DNA of 64,000 nucleotides from Limanda limanda (lineage: Eukaryota > Chordata > Actinopteri > Pleuronectiformes > Pleuronectidae), in the NCBI RefSeq assembly GCF_963576545.1, contig NC_083654.1, forward strand, positions 19,929,699-19,993,698, read 5' to 3'. Shown here piece after piece: positions 49,446 to 59,584 of the stretch. The translations under genes and the position numbers were made by a program. The notes under the pieces are model-generated. The model was not told the DNA's origin. It saw only the letters and a list, made by a program, of their open reading frames with translations, and searched no databases. Positions within the stretch are counted from its first letter, which is position 1. Each line of letters starts with the position of its first letter.

Positions 49446-51866
49446 TCAGGCACATGCTTTCTCACAAATACATTTATGAGGTGATTTACAGGATTTATCG
49501 ATCCAGGACATCAGGTATTCCTCCCCCATTATCACACAGTTCTCTCCATCAGGATTCTCCCCTTTCCGGTTGTTTGGCTCGTAGTGACGCCAAAACCTCA
49601 AACTGGGAAACACAGAACCGGATCCATGAAAACCTTCATATTGAAGTCGGTGACAAAAAGCGTTTTCTCAATAACAAACCTTATATCCAGTTGTGTATCG
49701 TCCACCCAAAGCCATTCATCCTCTTTCTTTGAGTCTGTCAGTCCGATCCAGAACTTGTCCTCAGGATTGCGCATTTTTTCCATCACTCTAGACTGCAAGA
49801 ATTCCTGAAGAGGAGAAGGTGATTTTTCTGTGACGATGTGATAAAATATGAGAACATCGACCTGCAGCAGTATTTTATACCTGCTCCTCTCTGTTGTTTA
49901 TCACAACCAGGTCTCCTCTCATTGATGTGCATTGTGTTCTACTCTGAGTCCAGGATAACCTAACTGAGGGGAAGAAGTAGCACTTTCCTCCATGTGGCTC
50001 CCAGCCGTCCTCGCACCTCGGACATGTTTCATCTTTGGAGAGATAACAGCAAAGGAAATCATTGTTTACTTTAGATCTGGAAGCTGCAGTGACTTTGAAT
50101 GTGAAGAGTTTTGAAAGACTGATGGAAATTTAATCATCATCAGGAGATGCTAATGTGTGACTTACTTCTTACTGAAGGAAGTTCAGTTGGCTGCTCCGCA
50201 TTGCACAGTTCTGTCCCACAGAGTAGTCCTGTTTAACAAAATGTAACTTTCATCAGTCGTTCATCAGACTCGTCTGAACAGAGAAGAAGCAGAAATGTGA
50301 AGAAACTACTTTAAGAGGAAGTGACCTTGCTGCGGATGAAACCTTAAAACCTTCAGAAACAAAATGAAGAAGTTTACCTGAGAGATGTTTTGCCTCACAT
50401 TCCTCTTGAAGCTTCTTGGTTTGAGTATTTTCATGAACTGATTAGAAACAGACAATCTCATCAGTAAAGGTTAAACCTTCATTTGATAAACGAGTCAGTT
50501 GATGAAGAGCAGAAGAATCATTATCTAGAAATGTTGTTAAATTCCATTTGTTGATTTTACATCAACACAAACAAACATCTAAAAGTAAAGGTTTTAATTT
50601 CAAGAAGTGTTTGGACAGATTGTATGACTCTTTCTGAAAAATGTACTTGTAGGAATCAAACTCACGGGTTACACCAAGAGCTGTGACGGCAGCTGCCAGG
50701 AGAACACTGAGGACCAGCAGGACCACTCGCTGCGATGTGACCCCCGATCGCCTGTTTGATGCTGCAGGTTGTTTAACAGCAGAAGAGAAAGATGATGAAG
50801 ATAAAAGTCTAATATTCTTAATAGTCTGTAAAGATGAAGTCCCACTTTCATGTCTTGTTTTTGCAGTCGACCAACGAACAACAGAAATTAAACCTAACAG
50901 ATTAAAGAGCGAGTGTAGCCGACAGGAAGTAGAAGGCTCGACTGTTTCTTTGGTGTTGACTATAAATATTTCTCTGTCAGTTCCTCATTTTTTTTTTTCA
51001 CACCACACACCTTTGTACAGGAAACAAAAGCTGACAGTTTTTACAGCTTCTCTCTTAATCTTTTAAATAGAATTGAACTTCCTGTTTACTCGAACTAACG
51101 ATGAATATTTATTCACAGAAGTGGCTTCAACATGATGCAATGTACATGAGGGTGAAAATCATTTAAAGATAGAAAACACATTTTATTATGTGATTTAACT
51201 CAAGGTTTAGACAGGAATGTTATTTTTTACTTTAGTTTACACAACAATATGGTTGCAATTAACTTATGTTCATTATCATTTGATCTGCAGATTATTTTTC
51301 CTATAATACAAAGTCAGAAAATATTGAAAAGGTCTTAAGGTCATTAGCTGTGTCTTCAGAATCAACAATCAACAATTTTGGGGTCTTTTCCTTTGAAAAA
51401 CTTGTGACACGATTGTTAAAATAGTTCCGTGCAGTTTATCACCCACCAAGTCGCTGAGTTTCTGAGTAATTGACGTTGGAATAAATGGGTTCATCCGTAG
51501 AGGGTGTGGCCACTGCAACACAAAAATATACATATATGTACATTTATGTTGTGCTGTTAAAAGTGTTCATGTTTCTTTCAAACAGAAAAACACAAGGGAC
51601 GAATCCTGGAGACTTCTGGAATGTTTCAGTTTTACAAAATGGAAAAACAGGGAAGTCAAGTCCATCGAGTCAAAGACCGATGAAAATGAACAATTTCCAA
51701 ATGAACGACTCACTGTTCTAACATCTCAAATTAATAATAATAATAATAATAATAATATGAAACAATATGTACACTCAAAATTCAGTATTATACTTTAAAA
51801 CTCACCATCTGTGTTTCCTCTTGCTCTTGTGGACTTAATATTATAAAGAACTTCAGTTACATCCAT
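49446..51866 (-). CDS. L3: CD209-like C-type lectin, intact copy
   Basis: Exons: 51806-51866, 51447-51512, 50666-50761, 50378-50437, 50166-50228, 49881-50083, 49680-49804, 49446-49602; all phases fit, giving 276 residues with no stop. Tail MDVTEVLYNIKS and EPIYSNVNYSE; membrane helix VVLLVLSVLLAAAVTALG; short stalk with one Cys (EECEAKHL); lectin domain with CPRCEDGWEPHGGKCYFF, FWIGLTDSKKEDEWLW, HYEPNNRKGENPDG and SWIDKSC. EPN predicts mannose/fucose-type specificity, although WND is WID. The membrane exon uses a different acceptor from L1 and L2, since the old one is deleted. This is the best candidate for a working gene in the array. Confidence 0.82.
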
Positions 51867-52572
51867 TTTCCTGCTGTGGGATCATCAGTGAGGATAAATT
51901 AGGAATTAAATTTAGTTTTGTCAGACACCTGCTCGAAAACTTTTCTAATCTTTCCAGTCAGACTCAAATGTGCTGAAGGCTCTAAGAAGACGTGTCGTTC
52001 CTCCAGACCAGATCATTAAGATATTTCACTTCCTCAAGTTTTGGTCAAACGGATATTTGTTGTTTTCTAACAGTGACGTCTCAGACCTGAGTGTTGTTAT
52101 TCAGTTTGAATGTTTCACAAAGGAAGTGAGGAAGTTGTAAGTACAAATTTCTCAGTATTTTTTAATACAATTGTGCATGATAAGTACTTTCACCTTTTAT
52201 TATTTGAAGTATATTTTGATGTAAAGACTTTTCATTTTGAACAATAATTTTGTATATGATATATTTTATATAGAGTCTGTCCCTAAATAAAATTAATTTA
52301 AGCAGATAATGCTCAACAATATAAACAATATAAACTATTGAAACATATTCAATTTACTGAAGCTTAAATAAATCTGCTCTTTTTCACAATTCATAAATTA
52401 ATTTATAAATAATTCTACCGTTTTTCTTAAGATTATTTTCAGATTACATATCAATAGTGTTTCCGCTGTTTTTCCTCAAATTAGAAATTAAGTAATATTT
52501 TTCATTTATAATTAATAAAGACAAAAAAATTGTTCTTATAAAATAATCAATTTCAGAATTAAGTTTACGCTT

Positions 52573-52842
52573 ATGATATTTATATTGCATCTGTTTTGTT
52601 ACTAAAACTCTTTGAGTATTCAACTGTTTTGTAAATGTCTGGCAAGAGAAATAGCAGTTACCAAATTAGAGCGAGTACTTGCAGAGGTTCTATTCAGGTA
52701 TTCTGCATAGTACACTCAAAGATTAAAGTTCAATAGTCAAATCAGCAATGCAAGTAAAAGAAAATGTCACTCGATGCAGCAGCAACAAGTAAATAAGTTC
52801 CTACACATCAAGACAGACCAAGCTTGCGGCAAAGAATAATAC

Positions 52843-52873
<31 letters not shown>

Positions 52874-53030
52874 ACTAGAATAATAATAATGTTTGACCAC
52901 GGCCTGTCAGACTTCACCATTTGGCTGTGTGATTTCTCCGAGTTCTAGAGCTCGTCCTGACCTGTGAAACTTCTGTGTAATAAACATTATTATACTTGTA
53001 AGTACTGGGTCCGCGTTCCTTTCCTTCATC
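52573..53030. other. Left edge of retroelement complex, with poly(A) tract
   Basis: Homology to the other array units stops near 52573. A pure A tract runs from about 52843 to 52870. Further on, 'gtgtaataaacattatta' and 'tactgggtccgcgttcc' resemble the poly(A) and end region of an LTR. No matching second LTR was found, so the element boundaries are unresolved. Confidence 0.4.
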
Positions 53031-53101
53031 ATCAACTTCTACAACCACATCAACCTCTCGGCTGACCAGAAATACACTTCACTATCACAAAACATGATGC
53101 G

Positions 53102-54000
53102 GTGCACCATCATTATGAGGCACTTGTACGCAATCAAACCTCCATTCCAGATATTGTTGGTAAAATGGACACCTGCTCCGCTCTGACTGAAGAGATCCTT
53201 GCTCTTGTGAGTAATCGTAGAGACATCATCGATGGCAACTATAATGAACGAGTCGAGAGGGGTAGAGTGAGAATAGTTCTGAGTAAGGAAGAGCATGGCT
53301 CAATCTTTGGACTTACAAAACCTGAAACCGCACTTTCAGAAGCATCACGGCACTCAGATCAATCTATTGCAACTTCCACTAGCTCTAGTAAAAGACAAGA
53401 TGCAGAAGCAGAACCTGCAGCCAAGCAAGAGGAGGTAAAGGCGACAAAAGACATTCTAACTCAGCAATCCAAGCTCAGAATACTGGAAAGTGAATGAAAA
53501 CGTGAAGAGGCAGCCATGTTGATTCAAGTGCTTCATCATATCAACCTCAACAAACACCTCTGAGAGCAACAACATCTGAAGATACCGTCTCTCTGTCCCA
53601 AGCAATAGCAAGCGCACTCAGCATAACTCGCTTTCCCGTACCTGAGCCAGCAATGTTTAACGAAGATCCCATGAAATTCCTTGATTGGAAGATGTCTTTC
53701 ACAACCCTTATTGATCAGAAACCTCTCACCAAGTGAGAAGATGTTTTAGAGAAAACTTACCTCGTTGGGAAGGTCGCAAAGCGGTTGAAGGGTTCTTCTA
53801 TAGGAATTCAGAGGACGCATATACAGGCGCCTGGAAAGTCCTATATGAGAGATATCGGAACTTGTTCGACTGATCCTTTAGCACGTAGAGAATTATAGGC
53901 TCATCCAATCCTCATCTGGACAGGCAACAAAGTCAGAGCTTCGTTCACAGGGTTGCTGTAAAATAAATTCCTGCCCCATCACACTAGACGTAAAGCAGTA
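53102..54000 (+). pseudogene. BEL/Pao-type gag remnant
   Basis: An open frame at 53102-53497 encodes a Gag-like leader with an E/K/Q-rich stretch. After several stops and frame changes, 53630-53745 reads like the conserved Gag core of BEL/Pao elements (a P-x-F-x-x-D-P-x-x-F/Y-x-x-W pattern and a following 'LIDQKPL'). It is broken by multiple stop codons and cannot be expressed intact. Confidence 0.6.
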
Positions 54001-56640
54001 TATTTGTCACAGGAAATCTCTTGGGACAGACCTAATCACCTGCATTTACCTACGGTTTCCATGATATGACCTCAGCGTTCGCCAGTGACAATAAGCTGAG
54101 GGAAGCCGTGTTTGTGAACCATATGGGGGATATGGAGAACAAACGAGAGAGCCGTGGGGGGCTCGCTGAGCCGCGCGGAGCGATCGCGACGTGTGATCCA
54201 ATTAGCATATGAATCGGAGTCAAGCCGCTGGCAAGAGCCTCTCTCTACTCACCATTGGAGGAAACCACAGACCCTTGAAACGAAATAGTAGAAGTGTTGC
54301 TATTGGTCACCCTATGGGCTGTTGCAGTGCACACGTGGGCTCATTGCATTCCACACGTGGGGTAAGCCCCTCCCACACAATATTAATAATAAAAATGTAT
54401 ATATAGTGGTTAATAATAATGTATATATTAATATTTATTATTATTTATTAGTAAGCCTTTACCAAAAGCACTGCAGTTAATTAAAACTATACATTCATGT
54501 GATGCTTGATGTTATAGGTGAACATATTGTACAGGGAACAAATGTGAACAAGGTATATGTGAAGTCAAAGCTTTATTTACATACAGCAAAAATATTGTAC
54601 AAACACAACTGGCCTAGCCAGTGAAAAACTCAGGTGAAGCTTGAAATGTCTGTCTGCATTCTCTGGGTCATGAGTTCTTTGTGGGACTCTGTCTGAATCT
54701 TCTCCAGTGTGTAGACGTCTGTGGTGTGTAGCTGTCAGATCCAGTGTAGCTTCCAGTCTTATATGAAATGTGGGACACAGGTCGGTGCGCTCCTGGCTGT
54801 GGAAGGATGGATCCATGTCATATGTCCCGCTTCAATCAGCTGTAAACACATTCAGTAAAATTAGCACAGTTCAATGACAACATACACCTTCACATGTAAC
54901 TGGAAAATTATTTAATGAATATAACCTTACCCTCTTTCTTCTCCGACAACTCCTGAACTCCTCAATGCTGATGTAAGGTCTGGCTGAGGCTGAGAAAACA
55001 TAGAGAAAAAAGTCACGTTGATGAAAAAACTTAACGAGAACAAACTGTTACATCTAAGTAATTCATACATATTTACACATGCACTAGATCTGCTCAAGCA
55101 CTCGATGCTGTATTCGTATTTAAGCAACTTTCTCGCTATCCCAAAGTTGCTGGCATGCTTTTCAGATGTACAAGTTAGCTTGGTAGTAGCTAGCAATGGC
55201 GGCTCCGTCTAGCTTAGCTCTTACCTTAACTCAGGGACTGTGCGTCCGTCTTCTCCGCCTCGCCTCGTCCACACCGTGCCCGCGGCTCTGCTTACACACG
55301 CACTCATCTTCTCCTCCAGGGAAACAGCGTCGTGTCGACTTCAGCAAGTTATTTAACCCGAAAACAGAGTCACTCGTTCCGACCATGCTAACAAGAGCCG
55401 CTTCATGTCTGCGGGATACAGACTCTGCCTTCACGAGGCTGTGATTGGACGAGCCCATCAGCTGATGACGCGAGTGACGTGAAGTTTTCACAGTAAATCT
55501 CCACAACTGTCCTTGTCATCTTAAAGCAGCGGTTAAAACAGCTTTTAAATTGCAACTTCATATGGAATGAGTATGTGACTGAGGCCCAGTTTATTCTTTC
55601 TGGTGTTAAGTAAATTTAAATACATGACTCTCGCTGTTCTGTGTTGGTAACCTCATAGTTGAATGCACTTATTGTAAGTCGCTTTGGATAAAAGTGTTGA
55701 CTGTTTTAATGGAATACTGAGAAAGTTTAATAACAACAATTAGACAATTGAAGTTCAAATTATGAAGGAATTTCAGCTCTATATTGTGTCTTCTTTATAT
55801 TTAAAATAATAATCGAACTGAGTGGAGATGTATGTTGTAGCCAAACAGCCGGCTGCTGTGTTTTGTCACTGTGCAGTCCATGGGGGATTAAATATTACAC
55901 TGAAAAAATAAATCATTAAATCAATGAATGTTTTGTAGCAATTTTGAATGTAGTGGTGAAAAGGTAGCATTTATAATTCATGGAAACAGCTTAGAGTGCC
56001 ATTGACATGTGAATATGATGCCAGTATTTTGGGAGGACAGATATTTTTATGGAAAGCCGGTAGAAGTTTGGAGCTTACAGGACACAGACACATCATACCC
56101 AGCATCATTTCTTCCTGTTGAGCGGATTGCTGGTAGAGGTGTGGTTAACAAATCCTCTGTGCATTTAACCAGCACAATTGAAAAAGTGACTGTAATCATG
56201 CCACTCTGTACAGTGGTTGAGATTCAGGATTGTTTTGGATGACAATAAAATTTTGAAATAAAGTGCATTGTTTCATTTGACAGCATTGACCTTTGTTCGT
56301 GGTATACAATGTAATTCATAATAGCACACTTACTTATTTAAGAACAATTTAAAATTTCAGGTTTTATATATATTTTCAGCCTGGTGTACTCAGCCAGATA
56401 ATTTAGTAGCTGCCTCTTAGAAAAAGGTGTTATCTGCTCTGAGGGAAACTATCCTGATTTGCATATGTGAAGCTCAGAGCATTGTCATTTGCATGTGAAA
56501 GCCTCCTCTAGGCGTAGGAGCAGGGGGGTCACCTCACAACAGATATCAGGCTTGAAAAACTGCAGGAAACAGGAGAGTTTCCTTTGCTGCCTGCAGATTC
56601 GTGTGAAAAGCTGTTAACCGAAAAATGCGCCAACAATTTC
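54001..56640. other. Unresolved insert between gag and pol remnants
   Basis: This 2.6 kb separates the gag-like and reverse-transcriptase-like parts of the degraded BEL/Pao element and is not recognisable as either. It holds a CpG-rich patch at 55190-55480 with an inverted CCAAT box, a CRE-like gtgacgtg, an 82-codon open frame (55196-55444) and a 77-codon open frame (56009-56242) followed by AATAAA near 56245. It may be a separate insertion. Confidence 0.4.
55196..55444 (+). CDS. Small open frame with mitochondrial-leader-like N-terminus (82 residues)
   Basis: Starts MAAPSSLALTLTQGLCVRLL and continues with R and S but few acidic residues, followed by PPGKQRRVDFSKLF. This resembles the first exon of a mitochondrially targeted protein. 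It ends at a stop just before a CCAAT/CRE-bearing stretch that would suit a minus-strand promoter, and no downstream exon was found. It may be a captured exon, a retrocopy fragment or a chance frame. Confidence 0.25.
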   Translation: MAAPSSLALTLTQGLCVRLLRLASSTPCPRLCLHTHSSSPPGKQRRVDFSKLFNPKTESLVPTMLTRAASCLRDTDSAFTRL

Positions 56641-56641
56641 C

Positions 56642-57076
56642 ATGACATTTAATGACACAAATTCTTCTTTTCATGCAGTGTCAGTCAATGAGGATTTGAA
56701 AGCCCCGGAGATAGACTTCAATGAAAGGGTCTATGAGGACAAGTATGTATTTCAGAACACATCAAACAGAAGGAGGACAGACACTTTTAAATGCCCCCAC
56801 CCCCCCCACCCCTTTCAAGAGTATCAGACTACCTTTGCTACCAAACAAGAAACTAGCCACTGGTTGCCTTCAGTGTTTGAAGAAAAGGTTAAAGGCTAAT
56901 AAAATAAAAGATAAAAGCTTTCACGTCGACGACGGGCTAGCTGGTGTTGCATCAGTCCAGGAAGCTGAGAAACTTGTCGTTGAAGCGCAGGACTTGTGCA
57001 ATAATGGAGGACTACGCCTTCACAAGTTCAACTCAAATCAAAAGGAGGTCCTTGACTGTGTGAGCCCCTCAAAAAG
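56642..57076 (+). pseudogene. BEL/Pao-type reverse transcriptase remnant
   Basis: Two overlapping frames together read as part of a BEL/Pao Pol. The clearest piece, at about 56920-57075, has a V-D-D-G-L catalytic-box pattern followed by an EAEKLVVEAQDL helix and LRLHKFNSN. The first residue of the box is His instead of Tyr. Frames shift and the upstream palm region is incomplete, so it is dead. It is interrupted at 57077 by a LINE. Confidence 0.7.
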
Positions 57077-58440
57077 AGCACCGCCAATTCAATCAAGTAT
57101 ATTTGTATAGCCCACATTCACAAATAACAATTCGTCTCATGGGGCTTTAACATTGTGTGACATCCTCTGTCCTTAACCCTCAACAAGAGTAAGGAAAAAC
57201 TACTAAAAACCCTTTTCACAGGTAAAAATATGTAGAAACCTCAGAGAGAGCCACATGTGAGGGATCCCTCTCTCAGGACGGACAGAAGTGCATTAGATGT
57301 CAGGTGTAAGAAAACATCATCAGGATTTTTAGCAGCATCGATGAGGGTAAACATTTGTCAATACTATGTGTCAGGCAGTCCCGCTGCAATCACAGTCTCT
57401 GGCCAGCAGCAAGACCACGATCCAGCATCAGGATGGGATCCACTATAATCCACAGTCATTGTCCACCGCCGCCAGTTAGAATCCATTATCAGCTGCCGCC
57501 TCGGTCGTGGTCCCTCATCATCCGATGCCAACGCGACAAAGGATCCTCCATTACAACGACGATCAGCTGGCACGATACAGAATCCACCGAACTGGATCCA
57601 CCATTGCGACCTCTGACGCGCGATCCACAATCGTAATCCATGATGCGGCCACAGCTGTGGCCCTGCATCCGCGGGCGCTAAGGCACAGAAACTCCGGGAA
57701 AGGGGTCAAGTTAGTAACATGTACTGATCAGATAAGAATTATCTTGATGTGATAAATATGGAGAAAAGGAAGGAGAAGCAGGAAAGAGAAGCTCCGAGTG
57801 TCTTGTGTCATAAATTCCCTGTGCGTCTTAGCATCATCAGGGGTTTTTGCCATTTAATCAATTTTGGAACATCGCACTAATTAGCTCTAACTATAAGCTT
57901 TATCAAAAAGGAAGGTTTTGGGTCTACTCTTAAACTAACAGAGCGTGTCTACTTCCCGAACTGAAAGTGAGAGATTATTCCAAAGGAGTGGGGCTTGATG
58001 GCTAAAAGCTCTGGCTCCTACTCTACTTTTAGAGACTTTAGGGACAACAAGTAAACTTGAGTTCTGTGATCGGAGTGCTCTAGTAGGTTGATATGGAACT
58101 AACATCTCTTTAAGGTAAAGAGGTGCCATATCATTAAGGGCCTTGAAGGTGAGGAGGAGAATTTTAAATTCTATTCTAGATTTAACAGGAAGCCAGTGTA
58201 GCGATGCTAATACTGGAGAAATGTGCTCTCTTTTCTTGGTTCTTGTCAGGACACGTGCTGCAGCATTTTGGACCAGCTGCAGAGTCTTTAACGACTTGCT
58301 GCTGGAGCCTGATAATAGTGAATTACAGTAGTCCAGTCTCGATGTAACAAAGGCGTGGACTAGTTTTTCTGCATCTTTTTGCGAAAGGACATGTCTGATT
58401 TTTGAGATATTACGCAAGTGTGATGAGGCTAAAGGATGTT
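57077..58440 (-). mobile_element. LINE 3' portion inserted in the BEL/Pao remnant
   Basis: The minus-strand frame 57935-58417 encodes the C-terminus of a fish LINE reverse transcriptase (LDYCNSLLSG, LQLVQNAAARVLT, LASLHWLPVKSRIEFK, APLLWNNLSLSVR). It is followed on the minus strand by a 3'UTR that matches the repeat at 8-262 and ends near 57085. It is 5'-truncated. Clade (L2, CR1 or Rex-like) is not settled. Confidence 0.82.
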
Positions 58441-58902
58441 ACCACTTCAAGATGTTATCACCGACTGGAATTTGGCAACCAAATCAGAACAGATTAGGTT
58501 GCCAAAGTGTCTAGCAGCAAGGTATAGGGGGCCTGCTCATACCTCAGGTACAAGGATGACCGAGGTAGAGTGGATTGTAGCCTCGCAATGGCAAGAGTCG
58601 CACCAACAAAAGTGACTAGCATCCCAAAGCTGGATGAGTCGTGTTCATTTGAATGCGGTTCAGCGTTACTTGACATTAACCCGTCAAACTTCTCTCAAGT
58701 GTTAATTTCTTTGTTTAACTGATGTTAAGGTATCAAAATTTAATGTATTTGTCTTTTATTTAATGATTATTTTGTTCTTGTGTTATCTTCCTAGTTTTAC
58801 GGTGTTTCTGAGGTGCCATGGTGAAATGTGTGAATAAAGAGCCGTGAAGCATCAGTTTGGAAATATCTGCTCCTTGCTTTGCCAGCCAGGGGCTGTTACA
58901 CA
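58441..58902 (+). pseudogene. BEL/Pao RNase H-region remnant and probable LTR
   Basis: Sequence at 58441-58650 reads, with frame changes, like the end of reverse transcriptase and start of RNase H in BEL/Pao elements (LPKC; YLRYKDDRGRVDCSLAMARV; PTKVTSIPKLD). Downstream, 58697-58902 begins TGTTAATTTC, has AATAAA near 58838 and ends GGCTGTTACA, as expected for an LTR. Unit 4 of the lectin array resumes at about 58905. Confidence 0.6.
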
Positions 58903-58904
58903 GA

Positions 58905-59200
58905 TTTTATTTGTTGTTGTTTCCTTTCAGTCGGTTGAAAGTCAACACTTTCAGTTGTGACCTGAGATCTGCGTCATTTTATTTGGAATAAAGAAGAAAG
59001 TTCTGAAAAGTTATGTTGGATTTTCCTTCCCATCTCTCCGGATAGAGAAAGACTTGGATCTCTGCCTCACCCACAGTGAAACCATATTTCTTCATTCATG
59101 GTTTAAGGCAAAAGTATTGAGTGTAAATAAGAAATTACTCCAGGTCTGTAGAAAGAAGCCAATGCAGAAAGTGCCTGAAACTTGTATTCTCTCAACCGAC
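58905..59200 (+). pseudogene. ZMYM-B 3'UTR fragment, unit 4
   Basis: Only the 3'UTR part remains, from about 'tcctttcagtcggttga' through AATAAA at 58987-58992. The coding part of the last exon present in units 2, 3 and 5 was lost where the retroelement complex abuts. Confidence 0.75.
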
Positions 59201-59584
59201 CAGCAGGGGGCGACTCCACTGGTTGTTTCTATAGAAGTCTATGAGAAAATGACTCAAAATAACTTCTCACCAAATTTATTAATGTACGTAAACATTTTTC
59301 CCGAGGGGGTTGAGATGTTCTTAATCTCGAGTTTCTCACACAAACACTCAGAATAGACTCAACAGGAAAGAAAGAGATATTATATATAATATTTAATATA
59401 CATACATTTTGTATGTGGGAGGAGTAGACACCACTTTAAAATAACAAGGAAACTGAAGAATATATGAGACTCTAGATATTATTCAAAGTTGTTTATGTAT
59501 GGAGAAGATCTTCATTAACAAAGCATCATGTCTCAGTTTGTGAAAGTGGCTGAGGACTCAAGCTCAATCTGATCCAACTGGATT

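Noticed and set aside
52843..52870. Poly(A) tract as the tail of a processed pseudogene
   Set aside because: No coding sequence similar to a known gene precedes it on either strand.
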